DNA of 64,000 nucleotides from S015-6 sp964479535 (GTDB lineage Bacteria > Desulfobacterota > DSWW01): positions 1 to 64,000 of the forward strand of contig CAYZMM010000026.1 of the NCBI GenBank assembly GCA_964479535.1, in the 5' to 3' direction. Of the stretch, positions 41,121-49,039 are shown piece by piece; position 1 is the first letter of the stretch, and each line of letters starts with the position of its first letter. Under the pieces are notes generated by a model that had not been told where the DNA came from, did no database searches, and saw only the letters and a list, made by a program, of their open reading frames with translations. Position numbers and translations under genes: made by a program.

Positions 41121-42881
41121 ATGAGAAGGTCTGTGGTCGTTTCGCTTTGGATCGGCGTTCCGATGATGGCTTTGGCTCTGGCAGGCTGTGAAGGCGAGCA
41201 GGTCGTGGAGAGGGGTGTTTCGATTGCCACCCCGGAGCTTCTCGAGAAGCATTGCACAGAGGTGGTAGGCCCCCCGAGGGTGGAGAAGATCTCCGAGCAC
41301 GTTTGGGCGGCCATCGGATACGATCTGGCCAGTACCGCCCTGATCCACACGCCGGACGGGAACGTGATCGTGGATACGGCGATCAGCCCGGCCAAGGCGG
41401 AAGAGATCCGGGCGTCCCTCGAAGCGGAGGCGCCGGGAGGACCGCTCAAGGCAATCGTCTATACCCACAGCCACATCGACCATGTGGGAGGGGCGACGGT
41501 GTGGGCGGAGGAGGGGGTTCCCATCTGGGCTACGTCGGTCCTGCCGGGCCATCTGCTCAAGCAGTACGCCCTGTACCTGCCCATCGAGACGATCCGTGGC
41601 TCGCGCCAGTTCGGCCGGCGTGTTCCTTCGAGCAAGGTCCCGTGCAGCGCTCTCGGTCCCCGGCCCGACTTCGATCGGATGGGCGAGACCGGGATGCTCC
41701 TGCCCACACACACGTTCTCGGGGAAGAAGGTGCTGGAGATCGGCGGCCTCACCATCGAGCTGGTCGAGGCCCACGGAGAGACGCACGACCAGCTCTTCGT
41801 ATGGATTCCGGCGGATGAGACCGTGATCGCGGGCGACAATTTCTACTGGTCCTTCCCGAATCTCTACACGCTGCGCGGAACCAGTCCCCGGCCTGTGGAC
41901 GACTGGATCGAGAGCGTGGACAAGATCCGCCGACGGAACCCCGCCCACCTCGTGCCGAATCACACCCGACCGATCCACGGCAAAGAACAGATCGCCGAGG
42001 TGCTGACCAACTATCGAGATGCGATCCAGTGGGTCCGTGACGAGGTCGTGCGGGGGGCGAACAAGGGGCTGGACGTGGACACGCTGGCCGAGACCATCCG
42101 GCTCCCGAAGCACCTGGCGGACAAGCACTACAACAAGGAGTTCTACGGACAGGTCGACTGGGCGGTGAGGGCGATCTACACGAACAACCTGGGCTGGTTC
42201 GACGGGCGGGCGGACAAGCTCTACCCCCTCCCTCACGAGGAGACGGCTCGACGCGAGGTGGCGCTTCTCGGCGGCGTGGACAAGGTGATGGGCCTGGCCG
42301 GCACGGCCATGGACGAAGGGGACCTTCGCTGGGCGATTCACCTGCTGGCCAAGGTGGAGGACAGCGGTCTTGCCGAAGATGCCGCTGCCGATCGACTCAC
42401 CGAGAAGCTCGCCCTCTGCTACGAGAAGCTGGCAGAGGGGATCTTCAACACGAACGGGCGGGCTTACCTGCTGCAGTATGCGGTGGAGCTTCGGAGGGGA
42501 CAGGCGGAAACGCAGCGTGCGGTCCCTGCCGAAGGACTCGTGACCCGGATCCCCCTGGAGAACATCTTCTTCATCCTGGGCTCCAAGCTCATCCCGGAGA
42601 AGGCCGCGGACGTGCACGCGTCGCTCCGGTTCGTCTTCCCGGACGAGGAGAAGCGCTTCACGATCACGGTGCGGCGCGGCATCGCCGAGGTGGTGGAGGG
42701 AGACCCGTTGCCCGGCACCCCGGAGCCGGTGGCGGTCCTGACCCTCGATTCCCGCGACTTCCGGAAGATGATCTTCCAGATGGCGAATCCGGCCGGCCTC
42801 TGGGCCAAGGGCAGGATCAGCGCCGAAGGGAGCTGGGTCGAGGCGCTGAAGTTCCTCGGACGCTTCGATACGTCCACATAG
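41121..42881 (+). CDS. Alkylsulfatase-like metallo-beta-lactamase lipoprotein
   Basis: The 586-residue protein has a lipoprotein signal (LALAGC lipobox). A metallo-beta-lactamase domain follows, with the metal motif THSHIDHVGG, a distal His in HGETHDQ and NHTRP. The middle matches the alkylsulfatase dimerisation region (HYNKEFYGQVDWAVRAIYTNNLGWFDG...LPHEETARREVALLGG), and the C-terminal about 120 residues resemble an SCP2-type sterol-carrier domain. SdsA-type enzymes cleave long-chain alkyl sulfates. Being lipidated and divergent from a lipid synthase gene suggests periplasmic processing of an amphiphile, but the true substrate is unknown. Confidence 0.88.
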   Translation: MRRSVVVSLWIGVPMMALALAGCEGEQVVERGVSIATPELLEKHCTEVVGPPRVEKISEHVWAAIGYDLASTALIHTPDGNVIVDTAISPAKAEEIRASLEAEAPGGPLKAIVYTHSHIDHVGGATVWAEEGVPIWATSVLPGHLLKQYALYLPIETIRGSRQFGRRVPSSKVPCSALGPRPDFDRMGETGMLLPTHTFSGKKVLEIGGLTIELVEAHGETHDQLFVWIPADETVIAGDNFYWSFPNLYTLRGTSPRPVDDWIESVDKIRRRNPAHLVPNHTRPIHGKEQIAEVLTNYRDAIQWVRDEVVRGANKGLDVDTLAETIRLPKHLADKHYNKEFYGQVDWAVRAIYTNNLGWFDGRADKLYPLPHEETARREVALLGGVDKVMGLAGTAMDEGDLRWAIHLLAKVEDSGLAEDAAADRLTEKLALCYEKLAEGIFNTNGRAYLLQYAVELRRGQAETQRAVPAEGLVTRIPLENIFFILGSKLIPEKAADVHASLRFVFPDEEKRFTITVRRGIAEVVEGDPLPGTPEPVAVLTLDSRDFRKMIFQMANPAGLWAKGRISAEGSWVEALKFLGRFDTST

Positions 42882-42969
42882 GGCCGAGAGAACCGATCGG
42901 CAGGGTCGGGGACGAGCAGGCCCTTCGTTCCTTCCCGATCGCTTGTATCCAGCCGGAACGGGCGGGGTC

Positions 42970-43929
42970 TCAGGCCCTTGCTGCCTCAACAGGCTCCTGG
43001 ACAAGGTGCTCGGACGGACAGGCGCTCGAAAGGGCCGGAAAGACGGCGTGGGCGTAAAAGTGATCGAGGAGGCGGTCCTTCTCCTCGAAGCGGTTGACCA
43101 GCCAGTCCGACAGGGCCTTGCCGTCCTCGGGCATTGCGTCGATCGCGTAGCGCCGTACGTTCACGTGGACCTTGCGGACATAGCCCTTGATCCACTGCCA
43201 GAGGGTCGGAACGCCGCCCACGTATCCGATGGTGAGATCGTAGACCGCGTCCACATGACCCCGCAAGGACTGAACGCTCGCAACGAACCCTTTGGTTCTG
43301 GGAACGAGCACGTGATCGAGGGGCGTCATGCCCAGCTTCTCAGCATATTCCCGGCTCCTGGCGATCTTCTCGGGTCGAACCCGCGTTCCCTCGGCGAACA
43401 TCATTAGCCACAGGGGAACCTCGTGCTTCAGGATGTTCCGGAAGACCCCTTGTATGTAGTCCTTGTCGGCGGTCCAGTTTCGTTTGATGAAGGGGCAATC
43501 GAGGAAGAGCATGCCCCAGCCGACGCCGGGCACGTACTTCAGGACGTCCTTTACGAACCACTTCAGATCGCCCACACGCCCTTTCCAGCGGGCGACGGAG
43601 AAGACGACCGTGATGTCCGCCATTTCCTGGTGGTTCAGAACGACGATGGCGTTTTCGCGCATCGGCACGTCGTCACCGCTCATGATCCATTGCGTTCCGT
43701 AGACCTTCTCCGCGCCCAGGGCGCACCAGCCCCACCAGATCCTTGCCATCCGCTGGTTGACCCGGCGGAAGGCCCTTGGGGAGAAGACCTTGATCACGAG
43801 GCTCAAGGTCTGCAGCAGGTTGAAGCCGATCAGGGTCGAAAAGAGAAAGGCGGAAGCGATCGATCCCGAGACGAGGCCCTTGATTCGCGCGATTCTGCTT
43901 TCCGGTTCCTCGAGGGGTTTCAGGGGCAT
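42970..43929 (-). CDS. 1-acyl-sn-glycerol-3-phosphate acyltransferase (PlsC/LCLAT type)
   Basis: The 319-residue membrane protein has an N-terminal hydrophobic segment (GSIASAFLFSTLIGFNLLQTLSLVI) and the glycerolipid acyltransferase motifs NHQEMAD (HX4D catalytic block) and FAEGTRVRPEK (block III). A PRTKGF segment follows, as in the LCLAT/AGPAT4-type branch (lysocardiolipin or endoplasmic-reticulum-type acyltransferases). It would add an acyl chain to lysophosphatidic acid. Its position close to the PfaC-like synthase is notable because myxobacterial Pfa3 proteins carry a fused AGPAT domain. It is convergent with the metallo-hydrolase gene. Confidence 0.88.
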   Translation of the reverse strand: MPLKPLEEPESRIARIKGLVSGSIASAFLFSTLIGFNLLQTLSLVIKVFSPRAFRRVNQRMARIWWGWCALGAEKVYGTQWIMSGDDVPMRENAIVVLNHQEMADITVVFSVARWKGRVGDLKWFVKDVLKYVPGVGWGMLFLDCPFIKRNWTADKDYIQGVFRNILKHEVPLWLMMFAEGTRVRPEKIARSREYAEKLGMTPLDHVLVPRTKGFVASVQSLRGHVDAVYDLTIGYVGGVPTLWQWIKGYVRKVHVNVRRYAIDAMPEDGKALSDWLVNRFEEKDRLLDHFYAHAVFPALSSACPSEHLVQEPVEAARA

Positions 43930-43954
43930 GTTCGCGTGCTCCTTGTTCTATGCT

Positions 43955-44040
43955 GGACGAAATTGGGGACAGCCACCAATTTCCTCCGGACATACAACTT
44001 GGCATAAAGGGGAAATTGGTGGCTGTCCCCAATTTCGTCC
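43955..44040. repeat. 30-bp perfect palindromic repeat
   Basis: The left arm 43955-43984 (begins GGACGAAATTGGGGACAGCC) and right arm 44011-44040 are perfect complements around a 26-base loop. From memory, sequences with GGTGGCTGTCCCC recur as REP-like palindromes in many proteobacteria. It sits between two - strand genes and no transposase is adjacent. Confidence 0.85.
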
Positions 44041-44133
44041 GGATGTGCTTTTCGCCCGGCCATGCCGTAAACCAACTTAGACTATAGGTTTTCCGGGTTC
44101 CCTGTCAAAAGGGGACAGGGCCTGTCGCCGGGT

Positions 44134-45618
44134 TCATGCGTCGTACAGGATCTCCCAGTGATCGTGAAAGGACTGGTCGACAGGGCTGTACCTGTAGGAC
44201 AGGGTCGTTCCGGTCCCGGGCTCGAGGCCCGGCTCATCCCTCCAGAAGCGAAGCGAGATGGCCGGTATGGGGGCTGCTTCATGAACGGCTGCATCCGCCC
44301 CGTCTCGACCGTTCAGCCAGACCTCCTTCTCCTCGATGACCTTCCAGACCGTACCGGCCCCTTTGCTCCGGACCCTCTCCCCCACCCTCGGCAGACCCAG
44401 CTGCTCCCGGACGTGCCGGAATCGGTAAACGGGCCGCTCCTCCCTGTCCAGGACCCGGTTCCCCAGGAACAGGATGCCGGTGGCGCCCAGGGGAGCGGTC
44501 AGCAAGATCGATAGAACGGCAACGGCGAGGATGACCTCCCCGGAGGCGACCCCGGCGGCGAGGGGCATCGCGCCGATGGCGGCCTGAACCGTTGCCTTGG
44601 GGACGTATGCCACGACGCAGAAGACCTTCTCCCTCCAGCCGAGGGGGGTGCCCAGCAGCGACAGACAGGTTCCGATGCTTCGGAATACCAGCCCCGCCAG
44701 GATGACCAGGGTTCCCGCGAGACCCGCTTTCCAGGCGACGTGAATGTTCACCTGGGCGCCGACGAGAACGAAGAGGAGAAGCTCGGCAAAGACCCAGACC
44801 TTCTTCAGCTTCTGGGAGATCAGGTGGGCGATCGGCTCCGCCTTCTCCAGGATGATGAACCCGATCGCCATCACGCCGATGAGGCTGGCGATCGGAACCC
44901 ATTCCCTCACGACCTCTTCGAACCAGGTGAGCATGATCGCCGTTCCGAGAACGATCAACGTCCGTCGAGGGGGCCGCCAGTCAACCTTCTGAAAGAGGCG
45001 AAGCAGAAGATACCCCGGGAGGATGCCCGCCACGATGCCGAGTGCGATGGAAACAGGGATCTGTCCGAGCTGGGCCAGAAGGTTCACCTCCTCCCCGCCG
45101 TGCATCCCGAGGAATACCGTGAAGACCACGATAACGAAGACATCGTCGACCGAGGAGGCGCCGAGAAGCAGGGTGGGGATTCCTTTTCGGGTTCCCCGCC
45201 CCTGATCCATGAAGTCGATCATGAGGGGAACGACCACCGCCGGCGAGACGGCGGCCAGGATGGATCCCAGGATGGCGGCTTCCAGGTACGTGACGTCCAG
45301 GAGTGGAGGCGCCACTACCACGACGGCGAGGATTTCGAGAACGGCGGGGAACACGCTCATGATGAGCGCGGCGCGGCCCACCCGGTTCAGGGTGTCGCGG
45401 TGGAGCTCGAAACCGGCCCGAAGAAGGATCACGATGAGGGCGATCTTTCTGAACTCGCCCGACACCTGCATCGTTTCGGGGGAGAGCAGGCCGAGCACAT
45501 AGGGTCCTGCGAGCACCCCTGCGAAGAGCATGCCCACGAGACCCGGAAGCCCTGCCCGCCGGAACAGGTAGTCCGCGCTCAAGCCGAGGAGGATGATGAT
45601 TGCCAGGCTGAGGGCCAA
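44134..45618 (-). CDS. Cation:proton antiporter (CPA family) with C-terminal cytoplasmic extension
   Basis: The 494-residue protein has about 12 hydrophobic segments in residues 1-385, matching the Na+/H+ exchanger fold (GLVGMLFAGVLAGPYVLG, ILRAGFELHRD, AILGSILAAVSPAVVVP, GASSVDDVFVIVVFTVF). The Asp pair in the SSVDDV segment is likely part of the transport site. The remaining about 105 residues are soluble, with a beta-rich pattern (GERVRSKGAGTVWKVIEEKEVWLNG), and could be regulatory. No KTN/RCK nucleotide-binding domain is present. Its start lies 12 bp after the 4-hydroxybutyryl-CoA dehydratase stop, suggesting joint transcription. Confidence 0.88.
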   Translation of the reverse strand: MALSLAIIILLGLSADYLFRRAGLPGLVGMLFAGVLAGPYVLGLLSPETMQVSGEFRKIALIVILLRAGFELHRDTLNRVGRAALIMSVFPAVLEILAVVVVAPPLLDVTYLEAAILGSILAAVSPAVVVPLMIDFMDQGRGTRKGIPTLLLGASSVDDVFVIVVFTVFLGMHGGEEVNLLAQLGQIPVSIALGIVAGILPGYLLLRLFQKVDWRPPRRTLIVLGTAIMLTWFEEVVREWVPIASLIGVMAIGFIILEKAEPIAHLISQKLKKVWVFAELLLFVLVGAQVNIHVAWKAGLAGTLVILAGLVFRSIGTCLSLLGTPLGWREKVFCVVAYVPKATVQAAIGAMPLAAGVASGEVILAVAVLSILLTAPLGATGILFLGNRVLDREERPVYRFRHVREQLGLPRVGERVRSKGAGTVWKVIEEKEVWLNGRDGADAAVHEAAPIPAISLRFWRDEPGLEPGTGTTLSYRYSPVDQSFHDHWEILYDA

Positions 45619-45630
45619 CTTTGGTATCCG

Positions 45631-47070
45631 CTACTCGTCGATTCCGGCCAGCTTCTTGGCCCACTTCATCTTCATGTCGATCTTGCCCAGGCGCTGGTAC
45701 ATGACCTTCTGTGCCTGCGGCGAGCCTGCCCCGTGCATGGATTCCACCAGGGCCGTTCCTCCGGTCATGTTTTCGATCAGTCGGAGGATCTTCATGCGCG
45801 CCTCGGTGGACACGCCTTCCACGCCGGCCATGTATTTCTCGATGTACTTGCCGATCTCCGGGTGCCGCAGATCGCCTTCCGCCGGTAGGGTGGCGATGAT
45901 GCCGCCGGCCACATCGTGCGCGAGCTGGGCGATCTTGTAGATGTTCCTCGAGACGTTGAGCTTGGTGCAGTTCGCGAGCACCGGGTCGGGGTAGTAGGCG
46001 CCGGACGGCGTCTCGAAGCCCATGGCGGAGCAGGCCACCGAGCCGGTGTAGATCGTCTCGGCAAGATGCATCATCTCCGCCAGCTTGTCCCGGATGTGGG
46101 AGGCCTTCGTCGTCCCCTGGTATTCACAGGCGAGTGCACAGGCCCCGACCAGCACGTCGGAGACGCCGCCTTTGCAGCCGCCGTAGTTCTGCCGGTGGAG
46201 GGTTGCAAAGCGTTCGACCAGAATGCTCGAGAAATCGATTTCGCCGCACATGAAGACCCGGTTCCAGGGGACGAACACGTTGTCGAAGACGATCAGCGCC
46301 TCGCCGCCCACCATGCCGAAGTCCGGGTTTCCGGAGTCCATCGGGCTTTCCGCCTTCCTCTCGTCGTTCGTCTGGCGCCCGAAGATCAGCAAGACCCCCT
46401 CGGCGTTCAGGGGGACCGCGCAGGTGATCGCGTAGTCCTCATCCCCTTCGCGGAGGGCCATGGTGGGCATCACGAGGATTTCGTGGGAGTTCACTCCGCC
46501 GGTCTGGTGGGCCTTCGCCCCGGAGATGACGACCCCATCCTTCCGCCGTTCCACCACCCGGGTGAACAGGTCCGGATCCGCCTGCTTGCTGGGCGACTTG
46601 GACCGGTCCCCCTTCGGGTCGGTCATGCCTCCCACGAGGATGAAGTTCTCCTCCTGGATGTATTTCAGGTACTCGATGAACCGCTTGTGATAGTCCGTGC
46701 CGTGCTTTTCATCGATGTCGTAGGAGGTCATGTAGGTGGCGTTCAAGCCGTCGAATCCGACGCACCGCTGAAAGCAGCTTCCGGTTTCGTGCGCGATCAG
46801 CCGAAGCATCTGGACCTTCTTGATCAGGTCGTCCACGTTCTGGTGAATATGGGTGAACCGGTTCACCTTCTTTCCGGTAAGATGGGAGGTCGCGGTCAGC
46901 AGGTCCTCGTGCTCGGGCATGAGGGCCAGCTCGTAGGTCTTGGACGCGGAGTTGACGTGGGGGGCAAGGGAAGGGTGGACGGTCACGTCCGGAACCAGCT
47001 CCCCCTTGAAATAGACCCGGTGGCCGAGATCCTTCAGGCTCTTCAGGTAGTCCTCTTTCGTCTTGATCAT
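45631..47070 (-). CDS. abfD: 4-hydroxybutyryl-CoA dehydratase / vinylacetyl-CoA isomerase
   Basis: The 479-residue protein carries every ligand of the [4Fe-4S] cluster described for the Clostridium aminobutyricum enzyme at identical numbering: Cys99 and Cys103 (CFQRC), His292 and Cys299 (HRQNYGGC). The acyl-CoA dehydrogenase-like FAD fold is consistent (GMTDPKGDRSKSP, SGAKAHQTGGVNSHE). The enzyme dehydrates 4-hydroxybutyryl-CoA to crotonyl-CoA by a radical route and is oxygen-sensitive, so the host is probably anaerobic. The preserved ligands separate it from 4-hydroxyphenylacetate 3-monooxygenases, which share the fold but lack the cluster. It overlaps the upstream small CGGC gene by 4 nt. 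Confidence 0.93.
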   Translation of the reverse strand: MIKTKEDYLKSLKDLGHRVYFKGELVPDVTVHPSLAPHVNSASKTYELALMPEHEDLLTATSHLTGKKVNRFTHIHQNVDDLIKKVQMLRLIAHETGSCFQRCVGFDGLNATYMTSYDIDEKHGTDYHKRFIEYLKYIQEENFILVGGMTDPKGDRSKSPSKQADPDLFTRVVERRKDGVVISGAKAHQTGGVNSHEILVMPTMALREGDEDYAITCAVPLNAEGVLLIFGRQTNDERKAESPMDSGNPDFGMVGGEALIVFDNVFVPWNRVFMCGEIDFSSILVERFATLHRQNYGGCKGGVSDVLVGACALACEYQGTTKASHIRDKLAEMMHLAETIYTGSVACSAMGFETPSGAYYPDPVLANCTKLNVSRNIYKIAQLAHDVAGGIIATLPAEGDLRHPEIGKYIEKYMAGVEGVSTEARMKILRLIENMTGGTALVESMHGAGSPQAQKVMYQRLGKIDMKMKWAKKLAGIDE

Positions 47071-47348
47071 TCCTCTTCACCTCCCGCCAGAAGGCTGGAA
47101 AGGATAGCTGTCGGGGCCGCACGCATGTCCTTGACGCGAACGACCCGGATTCCGGCTGTTTCATATTCTGCCATCTCCGCGCACTGTTTGTCACACCCGT
47201 TGACGAGCAGGATGGCGGAGAAATCCCCGTCATCGAGAGAAACCCACTCGAAGCGGTCGCCGGCCGCCCTCTGGATTTCCCGCACGTATTCCACGCGGTC
47301 GTAGGAGGGGTTGCATCCTCCGCAGTATTTGAGCCCAATCCGCTTCAC
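47067..47348 (-). CDS. Small CGGC-motif protein coupled to 4-hydroxybutyryl-CoA dehydratase
   Basis: This 93-residue protein begins MKRIGLKYCGGCNPSYDRVE and has two more Cys (NGCDKQC). The alternating pattern (RFEWVSLDDGDFSAILLVNGC, GIRVVRVKDM) suggests a small alpha/beta fold resembling a flavodoxin or B12-binding half-domain. The four Cys could hold a metal or Fe-S cluster. Its stop overlaps the abfD start (ATGA), so the two products are likely made together. I do not recognise an established function; a role in cluster assembly or electron supply for AbfD is a guess. Confidence 0.72.
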   Translation of the reverse strand: MKRIGLKYCGGCNPSYDRVEYVREIQRAAGDRFEWVSLDDGDFSAILLVNGCDKQCAEMAEYETAGIRVVRVKDMRAAPTAILSSLLAGGEEE

Positions 47349-47419
47349 ACGCCTTCCGTTTCGCTCTGAGGCGTTCGCTTTGGTTCAGGGAATGCAGGAG
47401 CTTCGTCGCTCTCGCACGG

Positions 47420-48271
47420 CTATGCGAAAAGCAGCAGGCTCAACGCCATGACGACCATGCCCGCGATGAGGCCGTAGATGGCAAGGTGGTGTTCGCCGTA
47501 TTTCTCGGCCGTGGGGAGCAGCTCGTCGAGGGAGATGAAGACCATGATCCCCGCAACACCGGCGAAGAGGAGGCCGAAGACGACGTCGTTCATGTAGCGC
47601 AGCAAAAGGAAGTACCCGATCAGGGCGCCCACCGGCTCGGCCAGGCCCGAGAGAAAGGAAAGCCCGAAGGCCCGCCGCTTGCTGCCTGTAGCATAGTAGA
47701 TAGGGACGGAGACGGCGATGCCCTCCGGAATGTTGTGAATCGCGACCGCCACGGCGATGCTGATGCCGAGGGCCGGATCCTTCAACGCTCCCGTGAACGT
47801 TGCCAGGCCCTCCGGGAAGTTGTGAATCGCAATGGCCAGGGCGGAGAACAGGCCCATGCGCAACAGCGCAACCTTCTTGGAGCCCTCCTCGTCCTCCTTC
47901 TCCCGGACCTCGATTTCTCTGATCTCCTCCACCTCCTCCATCTCCTCGACCCTGCGAACCTCGTGCGGGTTCTCCAGAGAAGGTACTAGGCGATCGATGA
48001 CGCCGATGAAGGCGATGCCTGCAAAGAACGCGATGGTGGTGAACCAGTAGCCCTGTGTGTCCCCGTACACCTCTGTGAGGGACTCTTTCGCCTTGAAGAA
48101 GATCTCGATCATGGACACGTAGATCATCACGCCTGCGGAGAAACCGAGGGCCAGGGAGAGGAACCGTGTGTTCGTCTTCCTGGCGAAGAAGGCGAGGGCG
48201 CTGCCGACACCGGTGGCCAGACCGGCGAACAGGGTCAGCCCGAAGGCGAGCCACACGTTATTGAAATCCAT
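47420..48271 (-). CDS. zupT: ZIP family divalent metal transporter (ZupT-like)
   Basis: The 283-residue inner-membrane protein has eight hydrophobic segments and the ZIP metal-binding motifs HNFPEG and HNIPEG in transmembrane segments 4 and 5. Between segments 3 and 4 there is a highly charged Glu-rich loop (RRVEEMEEVEEIREIEVREKEDEEG), which could bind metal. ZupT takes up zinc and sometimes iron, manganese or cobalt. An AGGAG ribosome binding site precedes the ATG at 48271, and a TTGACA promoter lies about 60 bp upstream. Confidence 0.93.
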   Translation of the reverse strand: MDFNNVWLAFGLTLFAGLATGVGSALAFFARKTNTRFLSLALGFSAGVMIYVSMIEIFFKAKESLTEVYGDTQGYWFTTIAFFAGIAFIGVIDRLVPSLENPHEVRRVEEMEEVEEIREIEVREKEDEEGSKKVALLRMGLFSALAIAIHNFPEGLATFTGALKDPALGISIAVAVAIHNIPEGIAVSVPIYYATGSKRRAFGLSFLSGLAEPVGALIGYFLLLRYMNDVVFGLLFAGVAGIMVFISLDELLPTAEKYGEHHLAIYGLIAGMVVMALSLLLFA

Positions 48272-48304
48272 GCCGGCTCCTGTCGGTAGGGAGAATATGC
48301 GGTT

Positions 48305-48334
48305 GCGATATCATGGTGGCCGAAACCGTGTCAA
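48305..48334 (-). promoter_or_regulatory. Candidate promoter for zupT
   Basis: On the - strand, TTGACA (48334-48329) is followed after 18 bp by TATCGC (48310-48305); a GATATC palindrome overlaps the -10 area and could be an operator half. The leader would be about 27 nt. The gap 48272-48500 contains no gene. Confidence 0.42.
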
Positions 48335-48500
48335 GAGACTCGTGGTCGGGGAGGACCCTGGGGACGGGACAGGTCGGCCACGGGGCACTTCGGTGGGGCT
48401 ATCTCAGAAGCGACTCGTTCGAAAGGGTCGTGTTTCAGGAAGGCATGGACGATACCAGCTGTCGGAGGTCATGCCGTCCCGGCGAAGGCCGCGCCCCTTG

Positions 48501-48935
48501 TCACGTGCTCGGTTCCTGGATGTCGAGGATCTTCACGTTGAATTCGAGCGTTCTGCCCGCCAGCGGGTGGTTGAGATCCAGCAATACGGACTGCTCCTTA
48601 ACTTCGGCTACCCGCGCGTTGACCGTGCCGCCCATCGGGTCGCGGCCCTGGACAACGGTTCCCACCTCCCGTGCCTCTTCCGGAACCTGGCTCATGCTCA
48701 CTTCGCGGAATGCCTCCTCGGAGCGCTCTCCATAACCTTCTTTCGGGGGGATGCTGATCTCGGTGGTGTCACCCACCTTCATGCCTTCCAGGGCCTGTTC
48801 CAGGGCTGGGACGATCTGCTGGGCGCCCTGAACATAGGTAAGTGGCTCGGAATCTACATTGCTGTCCACCACGCCCTCCGGATCGACGCTGAGCGTGTAC
48901 TCGATGGATACCTGCTTGCCCGATTCGACAATCAT
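48501..48935 (-). CDS. slyD: FKBP-type peptidyl-prolyl isomerase (SlyD-like)
   Basis: The 144-residue protein has the SlyD arrangement: an FKBP core split by an insert-in-flap domain. Typical pieces are VSIEYTLSVDPEGVVDSN, PLTYVQGAQQIVPALEQALEGMKVGD, PPKEGYGERSEEAFREV at the insert, and DLNHPLAGRTLEFNVKI at the end. The His-rich metal-binding tail found in enterobacterial SlyD is absent; the protein ends at DIQEPST. It would act as a cytoplasmic folding catalyst. AAGGAG precedes the start. Confidence 0.92.
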   Translation of the reverse strand: MIVESGKQVSIEYTLSVDPEGVVDSNVDSEPLTYVQGAQQIVPALEQALEGMKVGDTTEISIPPKEGYGERSEEAFREVSMSQVPEEAREVGTVVQGRDPMGGTVNARVAEVKEQSVLLDLNHPLAGRTLEFNVKILDIQEPST

Positions 48936-49002
48936 TCACATCTCCTTCTTTTGCTGGGGTTTTCCCGGGTTGCGCGGATACCGGCCCTTAAGCAGTAGAT
49001 TC

Positions 49003-49022
49003 GAAAAAAACCGCTTGGTTTC
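49003..49022 (-). terminator. Weak intrinsic terminator after radical SAM gene
   Basis: On the - strand GAAACC-AAGC-GGTTT is followed by a run of T (GGTTTTTTT), about 20 bp past the stop of the radical SAM gene and before slyD. The stem is short. Confidence 0.45.
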
Positions 49023-49039
49023 AGAATGCTTGCGTATGC

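Noticed and set aside
45631..47070. 4-hydroxyphenylacetate 3-monooxygenase as the call
   Set aside because: The fold is shared, but all four Fe-S ligands of 4-hydroxybutyryl-CoA dehydratase are present at identical positions, which the monooxygenases lack.
48168..48998. 276-codon + strand open frame across the zupT-slyD gap
   Set aside because: It overlaps two well-supported - strand genes and has no recognisable sequence.
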